The notes below the pieces were generated by a model, which saw nothing but the letters and a program-made list of their open reading frames with translations, was not told the DNA's origin and did no database searches. A stretch of DNA of 64,000 bases, taken from contig MIAY01000012.1 in NCBI GenBank assembly GCA_001829315.1, positions 34,033-98,032 of the forward strand, written 5' to 3'. Source of the stretch: Spirochaetes bacterium GWE1_32_154 (lineage in GTDB: Bacteria; Spirochaetota; GWE2-31-10). The position numbers and the translations under genes were made by a program. Positions 39,501-48,984 of the stretch are shown piece by piece; position 1 is the stretch's first letter, and every line of letters starts with the position of its first letter.

Positions 39501-40685
39501 TTACCCGACAAAATAACCAAAAACCCACCCTGCTAATGTTGACAAAATAACAACTAATATTACATACACAGACGTTTTTTTCAAGCCAAGTTCTCCATTA
39601 ATGACAAGCATTGAAGGAAGTGACAATGAAGGACCTGCCAGTAATAATGCAAGAGCCGGACCTTTACCCATACCGGCACCCATTAACCCCTGTAAAATAG
39701 GAACTTCGGTTAAAGTGGCAAAATACATAAAAGCACCTGATATTGATGCAATAAAGTTTGAGAACAGTGAATTACCACCGACTAAACCGGCAACCCATTT
39801 CATGGGTATTAACGCTTCATGTCCCGGGCGCCCCAGAAGAAAACCGGCAACCAATACACCACCAAATAATAATGGAACAATTTGTACAGCAAAATCCCGT
39901 GTTGCGATAACCCAGTCTTTTATTTCCTCTTTTGTAAACCAGAGAATAAGAAAAGTTATTAAAAGTATGCCGAAGAAACCTGAAATTATCCATTTATAAT
40001 TAAATATAACATCCCAGCCTGACATGGAACCTTTTGATGGTGCCCAGTTCAAAAATATAAGTATAGCAATCATTGAAAACATATAAAGTGAATCCTGCCA
40101 TAACTTACGACCTTCTCCACCGTGGTAGGCAAACATTCTTTCATCGGTTAATCGTTTTTCGTCTTCTTTCCTGAATATCAAGTGCATTAAGAAACCGATA
40201 ACGAATGCAAATACTATAGCTCCGATTGTTCTAGCAAGGCCAAGCTGCCAGCCCAGAACTTTTGCAGTTAAAACAATCGCAAGTATATTAATAGCCGGAC
40301 CTGAATAAAGAAATGAAATTGCAGGGCCTAAACCGGCGCCTTTTTTATAGATACCCTTAAAAATAGGTAAAACGGTACATGAACATACGGCAAGAATTGC
40401 TCCTGAAAATGAAGCAACCGAGTATGCTATAACTTTATTTGCTTTAGGACCAAGATACCGTATAACAGCTTGTTGGTTCAGGAAAACCATAATAGCTCCG
40501 GCAATAAAGAACGCCGGAATTAAACAAAGAAGCACATGCTGCTGTGCATATTCACCAAGCATTAAAAATGCTTCACTGATTGAACCTGCAATTCGCGGAT
40601 TACCAAAAGGGACAAAATAGGCAAATAAAAATATCAGTGTTACTATCAGCAAACTGATATTCTTAGAAATCTTCTTTTCTGACAT
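39501..40685 (-). CDS. Permease of the DUF318/YraQ-ArsP type
   Basis: SCTVLPIFKGIYKKGAGLGPAISFLYSGPAINILAI; TEVPILQGLMGAGMGKGPALALLLAGPSLSLPSML. Confidence 0.82.
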   Translation of the reverse strand: MSEKKISKNISLLIVTLIFLFAYFVPFGNPRIAGSISEAFLMLGEYAQQHVLLCLIPAFFIAGAIMVFLNQQAVIRYLGPKANKVIAYSVASFSGAILAVCSCTVLPIFKGIYKKGAGLGPAISFLYSGPAINILAIVLTAKVLGWQLGLARTIGAIVFAFVIGFLMHLIFRKEDEKRLTDERMFAYHGGEGRKLWQDSLYMFSMIAILIFLNWAPSKGSMSGWDVIFNYKWIISGFFGILLITFLILWFTKEEIKDWVIATRDFAVQIVPLLFGGVLVAGFLLGRPGHEALIPMKWVAGLVGGNSLFSNFIASISGAFMYFATLTEVPILQGLMGAGMGKGPALALLLAGPSLSLPSMLVINGELGLKKTSVYVILVVILSTLAGWVFGYFVG

Positions 40686-40697
40686 ATAAAACTCCGT

Positions 40698-41060
40698 TTA
40701 GATTTTAACAGATATTTCTGAAGTAACACGACTTATGACTTCTTGAGTTATTTCTGTTTTACCTTTTTCAACACCATAATTTGTGGTTATAAAATGTTCA
40801 AAAGGTATATTATTTTTTTCAAATATTTTTTTCCCGCAACCAACCGGACATCCGTCAATCACTATGTTTTTATCAGCACTTTTGCCGGATTGAATAAAAC
40901 CTGATAAATCAGCACCAACAGCTGCAAGACACGTCATACTTCCAAAGCCCTGATCACGAAGTTTTCTCGCAACCTGATCTGATAATAAACCTGTATTTGC
41001 TGCACCTGAACAGGCGTACACTAATTTAATTTGAGAACCGGCACAACTGCATCCTGCCAT
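40698..41060 (-). CDS. Putative zinc-binding protein (DGC domain)
   Basis: YACSGAANTGLLSDQVARKL; VIDGCPVGCGKKIFEK. Confidence 0.8.
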   Translation of the reverse strand: MAGCSCAGSQIKLVYACSGAANTGLLSDQVARKLRDQGFGSMTCLAAVGADLSGFIQSGKSADKNIVIDGCPVGCGKKIFEKNNIPFEHFITTNYGVEKGKTEITQEVISRVTSEISVKI

Positions 41061-41061
41061 A

Positions 41062-41301
41062 TTACTTCACCTCTTTTAAAATTGTTATAATCTGATCTTT
41101 TGTTAATAACTTACCGGCACTTTTTACATCCCCGTCAATCGCTAACGCAGGTGTTACCATAACCCCCATATCCATAATATCATCGATGTTATCTACTTTA
41201 ACCAGTTCTGCATCAAGACCAATTTCCGTTAATGCCTCTCTTGCATTTGCTTCTAACATTTTGCATTTCGGGCAACCCGTTCCTAAAATTTGTACTTTCA
41301 T
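41062..41301 (-). CDS. Small thioredoxin family protein
   Basis: KVQILGTGCPKCKMLEANAREAL...VTPALAIDGDVKSAGK. Confidence 0.88.
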   Translation of the reverse strand: MKVQILGTGCPKCKMLEANAREALTEIGLDAELVKVDNIDDIMDMGVMVTPALAIDGDVKSAGKLLTKDQIITILKEVK

Positions 41302-41340
41302 TGTAAGCCTCCATGTATAAATAATTTTTTCTAATAAACT

Positions 41341-41458
41341 GAGCTTCTTGCAAAAATCCCTTATTTATCTCGAATTTTTGCATGAAGCTACTTTAAACGC
41401 AATTTTATTGCGTAACGGCGGACGAAAATCAAGTACTCTTGATTTTTGCAAGAGCCTC
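41341..41458 (+). mobile_element. 118-bp MITE-like element, copy B, TSD AACT
   Basis: GAGCTTCTTGCAAAAAT...GATTTTTGCAAGAGCCTC; AACT at 41337-41340 and 41459-41462. Confidence 0.92.
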
Positions 41459-41460
41459 AA

Positions 41461-41853
41461 CTATGAGTTAATTTCTGTTGCACCGATGACACATTTCCCG
41501 TTTTCTCGAAGAATAAGCCGTTTTCGTAGATTTTCAAAATCCTCATTCAGTAAGTCATCCGGTATAAGATTTATTAGTGATATAAGCTCGTTTAAAAAAA
41601 CATCATCAGGATTTTTTTTTATTGAATACATAACAAATTTCCCTTGTTTATTTTCATCAAGAATATCAGCATTATTCAGTTCTTTTATTTGTTTTGATAC
41701 GGTATAAAAAGGAAGTTGTAATGCATCAACAATTTCACAAACGCAGAGTTCTAATTTTGATTTTATTAATGTTTTAATAATGCGAACACGTGTTAAGTCA
41801 GAAATTGCTTTTAAACGTTTAATATATAATTTCACACTATATCCTTTTAACAA
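41461..41853 (-). CDS. ArsR family transcriptional regulator
   Basis: KAISDLTRVRIIKTLIKSKLELCVCEIVDALQLPFYTVSKQIKELNNADILDENKQGKFVMYSI. Confidence 0.88.
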   Translation of the reverse strand: MLKGYSVKLYIKRLKAISDLTRVRIIKTLIKSKLELCVCEIVDALQLPFYTVSKQIKELNNADILDENKQGKFVMYSIKKNPDDVFLNELISLINLIPDDLLNEDFENLRKRLILRENGKCVIGATEINS

Positions 41854-41855
41854 TC

Positions 41856-41875
41856 ATTTGCATATACGTGCAAAT
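41856..41875. promoter_or_regulatory. Candidate ArsR operator
   Basis: Perfect dyad ATTTGCA-TATACG-TGCAAAT just upstream of the arsR-like gene. Confidence 0.5.
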
Positions 41876-42057
41876 ATACAAGTGTTATTGAAAAATGTCA
41901 AGTAAATATTTTAACCGTTACGCTTCTTGACAGAAGTCTTCAAAAAATAAATTCTTTTAGAAGTATATTAAATATAGCATTTAAAAATGAACAGTCATTG
42001 ATATTTTATTCAATTTCAATTAAGATGTTTGATACTATTTAAAAAGGAAAAGACTAT

Positions 42058-42777
42058 ATGAAAAATAAAATACTTTATGCATTACTTGTTTTAATAGCAA
42101 TTTTTTTATTAAGTTGTCGTACAATGTCATTAAATCAAACTGCTGAGAATCTTAAAAAAGGCAAGGGAGAATCTCTTTTTACTCCTAATGTTGGTGGCAT
42201 CTTTATTTATAATCCGTCTCCATATTCTATGCCGTATATTGGAGATGCTTTTATTAGTCTTGGATATCAACAACGATTTGGTTTAACTGATTTAATTGAA
42301 TTGCAGTTTAAGCACGATATAATTTTAATGTTTCCATTACCTGAAATTATTTCATATACAGATTTCGGGGTTAAATTTAATCTATATGAGAAAGATAAAT
42401 TTAATATTGCTATTATACCTTATTCCGGTTGGTTTGGTGGTAATGGTAACAGGCCAATTACCGGGCCGACTACGGGATTTAAGTTTTTAGTAAGCGGGTA
42501 TAATGATAAATTTAAAAATTCTCCATATTTTGGCTCAATTATTCAATTTAAGAAAGATATTGTATATTTTGAATATAATCAAAATTATGAATATTTATTT
42601 GATTTAGACTTAGGTCTATCTTTTGGTTGTGAAATAAATAGAAAGGTTATTACTCGTCATGAATTTAGTATAAGCTCAAATATCAGTTTCAATAATAATG
42701 CATCGTTAGGACTTATTGGAGTATCATGTGCTTATAATATTTCTGTTGGCGGAGACTATTTTTTTAAGAAGAAATAA
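42058..42777 (+). CDS. Hypothetical lipoprotein
   Basis: Signal peptide with lipobox IFLLSC; no family recognised. Confidence 0.65.
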   Translation: MKNKILYALLVLIAIFLLSCRTMSLNQTAENLKKGKGESLFTPNVGGIFIYNPSPYSMPYIGDAFISLGYQQRFGLTDLIELQFKHDIILMFPLPEIISYTDFGVKFNLYEKDKFNIAIIPYSGWFGGNGNRPITGPTTGFKFLVSGYNDKFKNSPYFGSIIQFKKDIVYFEYNQNYEYLFDLDLGLSFGCEINRKVITRHEFSISSNISFNNNASLGLIGVSCAYNISVGGDYFFKKK

Positions 42778-42793
42778 AATAACCTTACAACTG

Positions 42794-42806
42794 AGGCTCT
42801 TGCATA
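42794..42806 (+). repeat. Solitary terminus of the 118-bp element
   Basis: GAGGCTCTTGCAT between the convergent genes ending at 42777 and 42812. Confidence 0.35.
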
Positions 42807-42811
42807 AGTCA

Positions 42812-43894
42812 CTACAAATCCTTTTTCGCAGGAAACCATTTCGTTGTTCCATTAGCGATTTTCACCAAAGTCAGCATGACCGGAACTTCAACCAGCACCC
42901 CGACAATTGTTGCTAAAACCACCGGAGATGTTGCTCCGAATAATGATATGGCAACAGCAACAGATAATTCAAAAAAATTAGAGGCTCCAATCATTCCGGC
43001 AGGAGCTGCAATATCATGACTTAATTTCAGTTTCATACTTGCAAGATACGCAATAAAGAAAATCAGAAAAGTCTGAATTGTTAACGGTATTGCAATTAAA
43101 AGTATATGAAGTGGATTTTTAATTATCACATCACCCTGAAAAGAGAAAATAATAATTAGAGTTAATAACAATCCGCCAATTGTGACATTATTAAATTTCG
43201 GAATGAATTTTTTGTTAAAGTACTCTTCACCTTTATTTTTAATAACAGTTACTCTTGTTGCAATACCGCCTGCTAAAGGAATTACTACAAACAGAACAAC
43301 AGATAGAATAAGTGTATCCCATGGAATGACCACACCACCGATACCAAGCAATAATACGACAATCGGGGTGAATGCAATTAGAATTATTAAATCATTTGTC
43401 GCTACCTGAATTACCGTATATGCCGGGTTTCCCTTTGTTAAATAACTCCACACAAAAACCATCGCTGTACAAGGAGCAGCACCAAGTAAAATAGCACCGG
43501 CAAAATAATCTTTAGCAAGAGCCGGAGGTATTAATGATTTAAATATAACAAACAGAAAAAACCAGGCGATTGCATACATTGTAAAAGGTTTAATAAGCCA
43601 GTTTGTTATCCAGGTAACAAATAAACCTTTCGGATTCTTTCCAACATTTTTTATACTGGCAAAATCAACCTTCATCATCATTGGATAAATCATTAACCAG
43701 ATTAAAATTGCAATAGGAATAGATACTTTTGCATATTCAAATTTACTTAGAAAATCAGGAATGCCCGGTAGAAATTTACCGATTAATATTCCGGCAATCA
43801 TACAGAGGATAACCCACAATGTTAAATATTTTTCAAAAAATCCTATCGTTAGAGCTTCTTGCAAAAATACTCTTTTTATCTTTATTTTTTGCAT
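42812..43894 (-). CDS. acr3: ACR3 family arsenite efflux transporter; original start region (ATG at 43996-43998) separated by MITE copy C, present start supplied by the element
   Basis: GFFEKYLTLWVILCMIAGILIGKFLP; LLGAAPCTAMVFVWSYLTKGNPAYT; start ATG 43892-43894 lies inside the element. Confidence 0.88.
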   Translation of the reverse strand: MQKIKIKRVFLQEALTIGFFEKYLTLWVILCMIAGILIGKFLPGIPDFLSKFEYAKVSIPIAILIWLMIYPMMMKVDFASIKNVGKNPKGLFVTWITNWLIKPFTMYAIAWFFLFVIFKSLIPPALAKDYFAGAILLGAAPCTAMVFVWSYLTKGNPAYTVIQVATNDLIILIAFTPIVVLLLGIGGVVIPWDTLILSVVLFVVIPLAGGIATRVTVIKNKGEEYFNKKFIPKFNNVTIGGLLLTLIIIFSFQGDVIIKNPLHILLIAIPLTIQTFLIFFIAYLASMKLKLSHDIAAPAGMIGASNFFELSVAVAISLFGATSPVVLATIVGVLVEVPVMLTLVKIANGTTKWFPAKKDL

Positions 43895-43969
43895 GAAGTT
43901 ACCTCTAATGCGATTTTATCGCATATGGCGTACGCAAAATTGAGTACTCTCGATTTCTGCAAAAGCCAG
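43852..43969 (+). mobile_element. 118-bp MITE-like element, copy C, TSD GTTA
   Basis: GAGCTTCTTGCAAAAATACTC...; GTTA at 43848-43851 and 43970-43973. Confidence 0.9.
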
Positions 43970-44017
43970 GTTAATGTGTTTGTATTTGAATTTTTCATAT
44001 TGATAATCCCCCCGTTT

Positions 44018-45676
44018 TTATGTATTCTTTTTCTGAAATAATTTACTAGTCATTTTGAAGTTTTTATAACCGCCTGATAAATTGTATACATGTTTAAAAC
44101 CACAATTAATTAATAAATTCTGTGCAGCATTTCCGGTTACACCTTTGTTGCAGTGAACGACTATGTTTTCCGTTGTGTCAAATTCTGTTATTTTACCTTT
44201 AAGTTTCTTAAACGGGATATTAATAGCATTCTCAATATGCCCTGCATTAAAATCTTTTTCTGAACGGACATCGATTACCTTATAATTATTGCGATTTGTT
44301 ACAAGTTTCTGAACAGTCATTATTTTTCTATTTCTGTTAATCGCATTATCAAGTATCATTCCCGTATACATAACAGGGTCCTTTGTTGTCGAAAATGGAG
44401 GTGCATAACACAGATCAAGATGGAATAAATCAGATACTTTTGCCCCAAATGTAATTGCCGTTGCAAAAACATCAATTCGTTTATCAACGCCTTTTTCTCC
44501 AACTATCTGAACACCAAGAAGTTTTCCGGTTTTTCTATCAGCGACTGCTTTAATAACCATTTCTCTCGATTCTTTCAAATAAACAGATTGATTTTCTTTT
44601 AAGTTATGAACAACTTCAATTTCATACCCGTTCTCAATCGCATCTTTTTCCGTCAGTCCTGTTTTACCGATAGCATAATCAAAAACTTTCACAATACCGG
44701 TTCCGAGAATCCCTTTAAAACTGTTATCAATCCCGGTTATAATATCACCTGCGATTCTGCCCATTTTGTTTGCAGTCGACCCAAGCGGCACATAAATACT
44801 TTTATTTGTAATAAGTGAATACGATTCTGCACAATCACCAATTGCATAAATATCAGCACTATTTGTTTCCATTGTATGGTTAACACAAATTGCACCATAT
44901 TTCCCGATTTGTATACCGCAATTTTTTGCAAGTTCCGTATTAGGTTTTATTCCGGCAGCAACAATGATACAATCAGTTTCAATTTCTTTACCACTTGAAG
45001 TAGTAACAAGCCTGCCGTTATTTTTTACTTCAATAACTTTTTCTCCAAGCAATAGATTTATATTTTTTTTCCTTAAATACTCTTCAAGATAGACAGTAAC
45101 ATCATTATCAATTCCAGACATTATCTGATTATTCATTTCTATAATTGTTGTTTCAATCTGTAATAAAAAAAGATTCTCAAGAAGCTCAAGTCCGATAAAC
45201 CCGCCACCGATAACGAGAGCTTTTTTGGGATTGGATTGTTTAATAAAACTCTTAATAGAATCTGCACTTTCAACATTACGAAGATAAAACACATTTGGAT
45301 TATTTAAACCTTCAATTGGAAGCTTTAAAGATCGCGCTCCGGTCGATAAAACCAGTTTATCATACGTATCTTTAAATGTTTCATTAGTCATCAGGTTTTT
45401 AACTGTTAATTCTTTTGTTTCAGGATGTATCGCTATGACTTCATGCTCTGTTCGTATGTCAATATCAAACCTTTCTTTAAACCACATACAATTTCGTGGA
45501 ACAATATTGTCTCTTGTTATATAATCCTCTCCAATAAAATAGGGAAGTCCGCAACTTGAATAAGAAATATCTTTATCCTTTTCATATATAATAATTTCTG
45601 AATTGATATCATTTCGTCTTGCCTTGCATGCCGCCGAAGTTCCCGCTGCAACTGAACCGATTATTACTATTTTCAT
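44018..45676 (-). CDS. FAD-dependent CoA-disulfide reductase / NADH oxidase family with C-terminal rhodanese domain
   Basis: IIGSVAAGTSAACKARR, YSSCGLPYFIG, YAIGDCAES, C-terminal VIDVRSEKDFNAGHIENAINIPF...VVHCNKGVTGN. Confidence 0.9.
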   Translation of the reverse strand: MKIVIIGSVAAGTSAACKARRNDINSEIIIYEKDKDISYSSCGLPYFIGEDYITRDNIVPRNCMWFKERFDIDIRTEHEVIAIHPETKELTVKNLMTNETFKDTYDKLVLSTGARSLKLPIEGLNNPNVFYLRNVESADSIKSFIKQSNPKKALVIGGGFIGLELLENLFLLQIETTIIEMNNQIMSGIDNDVTVYLEEYLRKKNINLLLGEKVIEVKNNGRLVTTSSGKEIETDCIIVAAGIKPNTELAKNCGIQIGKYGAICVNHTMETNSADIYAIGDCAESYSLITNKSIYVPLGSTANKMGRIAGDIITGIDNSFKGILGTGIVKVFDYAIGKTGLTEKDAIENGYEIEVVHNLKENQSVYLKESREMVIKAVADRKTGKLLGVQIVGEKGVDKRIDVFATAITFGAKVSDLFHLDLCYAPPFSTTKDPVMYTGMILDNAINRNRKIMTVQKLVTNRNNYKVIDVRSEKDFNAGHIENAINIPFKKLKGKITEFDTTENIVVHCNKGVTGNAAQNLLINCGFKHVYNLSGGYKNFKMTSKLFQKKNT

Positions 45677-45694
45677 CTGAATATCCTCTTACTA

Positions 45695-46066
45695 TTAAGC
45701 TTTTTTACAGTTATTATCTGTTTTTTGACATATACAATTATCTTTCTGACTTGTCAGTTCCTCAATAGAAACATGAAGTTTTTCAATATTTTCTCTGTTA
45801 ATTGAATAATATATCCATGTTGCGTCTTTTCGACTCGTTACAAGACCGCTATTGATTAACACTTTCATGTGATGAGATAACGTTGATTGTGAGATTAACA
45901 AACCTTCTAAAATTTTACAGGCACACATTTCATCACATGATAAAATATCAAGAATCTGTAATCGAATTGGTTCGCAGAGTGTTTTGAATATTTTTGACAG
46001 TTCTTCGTATTTATTCATAGAATACCTCACTGATTGAAAGGTACTATAAACATTTACGCTTGTCAA
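45695..46066 (-). CDS. ArsR family transcriptional regulator (second); start probably the ATG at about 46018
   Basis: FKTLCEPIRLQILDILSCDEMCACKILEGLLISQSTLSHHMKVLINSGLVTSRKDATWIYYSI. Confidence 0.92.
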   Translation of the reverse strand: MTSVNVYSTFQSVRYSMNKYEELSKIFKTLCEPIRLQILDILSCDEMCACKILEGLLISQSTLSHHMKVLINSGLVTSRKDATWIYYSINRENIEKLHVSIEELTSQKDNCICQKTDNNCKKA

Positions 46067-46098
46067 TATTTATATTCATCAATGTATGAAATATACTA

Positions 46099-46638
46099 TT
46101 ATTTCTTTTTCATATAATCATCAAAGGACTGAACATATTTTTTATTACCCGGAATTACGATATGCTTTTTTGCATAAAACCTTCCAAGAGAATGTACATC
46201 GCCCATATATATTTTTGAGCCATTAATATGTTCATCCGCAATCTTTTTAACTGATTTTAATTTTTCCGGTCTTTTTTTTGCATCATCATACGCATTTTGT
46301 AATATTTTTTTTACAGAATCATCACCGAGTCTATAAAAATTTGATATAGCCCAGGCTATATGCCATATTCCAAAATCGCTTTTGATTCGATCAATATGCT
46401 TGAAATAAAGTTCTGAAATAATAGTAGCCTGTTCGGAATTAATCAATTGATCTCTTATCGCCCACAAGGTTAAAATATTATTAAAATGATCACTTTCAAG
46501 CTCTATTTCTGCAATTTTCAATGTCTGATCAATATCTATGTTTTTTAAAAGTACTTTACCTCTGTCATGATACATATATGGAAAACATCCTGACAACAAT
46601 AATGGTAAAAAAATTAATTGAATAAATTTACATTTCAT
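46099..46638 (-). CDS. Hypothetical lipoprotein
   Basis: MKCKFIQLIFLPLLLSGC lipobox. Confidence 0.6.
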   Translation of the reverse strand: MKCKFIQLIFLPLLLSGCFPYMYHDRGKVLLKNIDIDQTLKIAEIELESDHFNNILTLWAIRDQLINSEQATIISELYFKHIDRIKSDFGIWHIAWAISNFYRLGDDSVKKILQNAYDDAKKRPEKLKSVKKIADEHINGSKIYMGDVHSLGRFYAKKHIVIPGNKKYVQSFDDYMKKK

Positions 46639-46656
46639 CGCGTTACTCTCCTCAAA

Positions 46657-47136
46657 TTAATATTCTTCTTTAATTGTGAATTCTGCATGTTCAACCCAGC
46701 GTTGAGGTTTAGAAACAAGATCTATTATATATTCAATAAGTTCATAATGTTTTTTTTCTTCATTTATAATAGAAATTATTACCTCTTTTTGTGTTGCGTT
46801 ATTTGCTTTATTGACTTCAGCGGTATATAAATCAATTGACTCTTTTTCAAGTTTTAGCACACTTTCATATACTTGAATCTGATTAATGCTTTTTATAAAA
46901 TCGTTCTTATTTTCTTCTTTAAATATCTCAATTGCTTTTATACCTGTTTGAGAGATGGTTATTTCAATCTTTTCAGATTTCTTCATTTTTTCAAAAAGTA
47001 TGCGGTGTTTAACTTCATCATCAGCAAGCATTGTCAGAATACTTTTTAACCCTGCATTACTTGTTTTCAAAATAAGATCACGATAAAAATTTTCGCCTTC
47101 AATTTCCATTAAAATCGCTACATCGATAAAATCCAT
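46657..47136 (-). CDS. Ferritin-like/rubrerythrin-like diiron protein
   Basis: AILMEIEGENFYRDL...LADDEVKHRILFEKM...EKESIDLYTAEV...INEEKKHYELIEYI. Confidence 0.82.
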   Translation of the reverse strand: MDFIDVAILMEIEGENFYRDLILKTSNAGLKSILTMLADDEVKHRILFEKMKKSEKIEITISQTGIKAIEIFKEENKNDFIKSINQIQVYESVLKLEKESIDLYTAEVNKANNATQKEVIISIINEEKKHYELIEYIIDLVSKPQRWVEHAEFTIKEEY

Positions 47137-47332
47137 ATCATCCCCCTTTTTTTATGAGAAAATAAACAACTCTTTAGAACCTCTATAGTATAATTATAAG
47201 CACATTATTAAATAAAAGCAAAAAAATTTGATAAATGAGCCCCTTGAAAAGTATTCTCTTTAATCTCAACCACCTACGTTGGGCATTGTTTTTAACAGGA
47301 AATATGCATTATTTATTATTTCCCCCCGCTAC

Positions 47333-47362
47333 TTGACATAAGTCACTTATACAGACTATACT
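47333..47362 (+). promoter_or_regulatory. Sigma70-type promoter upstream of the GGDEF gene
   Basis: TTGACA (47333) - 18 bp - TATACT (47357). Confidence 0.55.
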
Positions 47363-47389
47363 GCATCTATCAGTGAGGAAAAATTAATA

Positions 47390-48937
47390 ATGCCAATAGC
47401 TCCTCTTTTATTAAGTATTATACTTGTCATCGCAGGAATAATAACAGTCTTTCTTTCATCATGGGCTTTTTTCAGAAGAAATGTTAATGGAGCAGGTGAA
47501 TTCGGACTTTTTATGATTTCAGTCTCAATTTATATTTTCGGATATGCTCTTGAGGTTGCACGAAGTGACTTATCGGGAATACTCGATGCAATCAAATTTG
47601 AATATACCGGCATACCGTATGTTTCTTTTTTTTTACTTCTATTTGTATTCAGATTTACAACCGGCCATGCAATAAAACCATTATATATTGTATTACTTCT
47701 TATCATTCCAATACTATCAACTATACTTGTATATACGATGCCGTATCACACCCTGTTTTATATTAACCCGCGAGTAGTAGCCGGGAAATTTTTCCCTGTC
47801 TTAACCTTTGAAAAAGGACCATTTTATATGGTACGTTTTTTTTATCAACAAATACTTTCTGTTGGAGCAGTTGCTTTACTTATTTTTCATCTACCTGAAG
47901 TTGATAAAAAAAGAAAGGCTCAAGTAATTTCAATGCTCTTCGGCATCTGCATTCCATGGAGTCTCGTTTTTTTCTATTACATCGGGATTATTCCTTCTGA
48001 CATTGATATAAATCCATTTTCTTCTGCAGTTATTGGTATAATTTTCAGCATAACAATATTTAAATTCGGGCTCTTTGAATTGGTACCAAAAGCCCGTGAA
48101 ATGGCTGTTGATTCAATTCAGGAAGCTTTTATTGTTCTTGATAAATTTAATGTCGTTAAAGATATGAACAGTGCTATTTCTATCTTATGTCATATAATAA
48201 AACCTGAAATCGGTAAAAAATTACCTGAAGAATCAGAACTCTCTACAAAGATCTTACATGCTCTTCTCAATAACGAAAATAAATTTGAATTTATGCACCA
48301 AAATAGCCATACCGGTAACTGTTACTATCAAATAAAAATGTACCGCGTCAGTAAAACCCCGCAGAGCTTTGAAGGTGTTGCAATATTAGTCAGTGATGTC
48401 ACTGAAATGAGAGTTCTCATGAAAAAACTTGAACATCAGGCAACTTATGATGTATTAACTGATCTTTATAATAGAAGATATCTTATGGAAGCAGGAAGAA
48501 GAGAAATTGAGGTTTCAAAACGAAACAAAACACCGTTAGGTATAATTATGGTGGACGTAGATCATTTTAAAAAAGTTAACGATACATACGGCCATCACAC
48601 CGGTGATCTTGTACTCAAGCAAGTAGCAGCCTGTCTCACATCAGGTACCCGCAGAATTGATATAGCAGGCCGGTACGGAGGTGAAGAATTCCTTATTATT
48701 TGTCCGGTAGCGGGAAGTAAAGATGTTTTATTAGTTGCAGAAAGATTACGATTACTTGTTGAAAACAGTAAAATTCAAGTCGAAAATAAACTAATACAAG
48801 TTACTGTAAGTCTTGGTGTTCATACATTATTAGTCGGTGATCCTATTCCAGAGATAGAATGGCTTATAGAAAAAGCTGATGCCGGGTTATACAAGGCAAA
48901 AAATGATGGCAGAAACAGAGTCTGCCATATTGAATAA
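47390..48937 (+). CDS. Diguanylate cyclase with N-terminal 7TM sensor and PAS-like region
   Basis: Multiple N-terminal TM helices; DVLTDLYNRRYLMEAG...IIMVDVDHFKKVNDTYGHHTGD...AGRYGGEEFLIICP. Confidence 0.92.
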   Translation: MPIAPLLLSIILVIAGIITVFLSSWAFFRRNVNGAGEFGLFMISVSIYIFGYALEVARSDLSGILDAIKFEYTGIPYVSFFLLLFVFRFTTGHAIKPLYIVLLLIIPILSTILVYTMPYHTLFYINPRVVAGKFFPVLTFEKGPFYMVRFFYQQILSVGAVALLIFHLPEVDKKRKAQVISMLFGICIPWSLVFFYYIGIIPSDIDINPFSSAVIGIIFSITIFKFGLFELVPKAREMAVDSIQEAFIVLDKFNVVKDMNSAISILCHIIKPEIGKKLPEESELSTKILHALLNNENKFEFMHQNSHTGNCYYQIKMYRVSKTPQSFEGVAILVSDVTEMRVLMKKLEHQATYDVLTDLYNRRYLMEAGRREIEVSKRNKTPLGIIMVDVDHFKKVNDTYGHHTGDLVLKQVAACLTSGTRRIDIAGRYGGEEFLIICPVAGSKDVLLVAERLRLLVENSKIQVENKLIQVTVSLGVHTLLVGDPIPEIEWLIEKADAGLYKAKNDGRNRVCHIE

Positions 48938-48984
48938 TTTTTATTGTTTTTCAAAATTATCATTTTTGATACAATCTGAAAAAA

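Noticed and set aside
41348-44041. ORFs 41348-41707 and 43859-44041 (MQKSLIYLEFLHEAT... / MQKYSFYLYFLHEVT...) as a related protein family
   Set aside because: Both are translations of the 118-bp repeat element running into antisense of real genes; similarity reflects the repeat, not a protein family.
47236-47270. GAGCCCCTTGAAAAGTATTCTCTTTAATCTC as another element copy
   Set aside because: Similarity to the left module is only partial and needs gaps; insufficient without a computed alignment.
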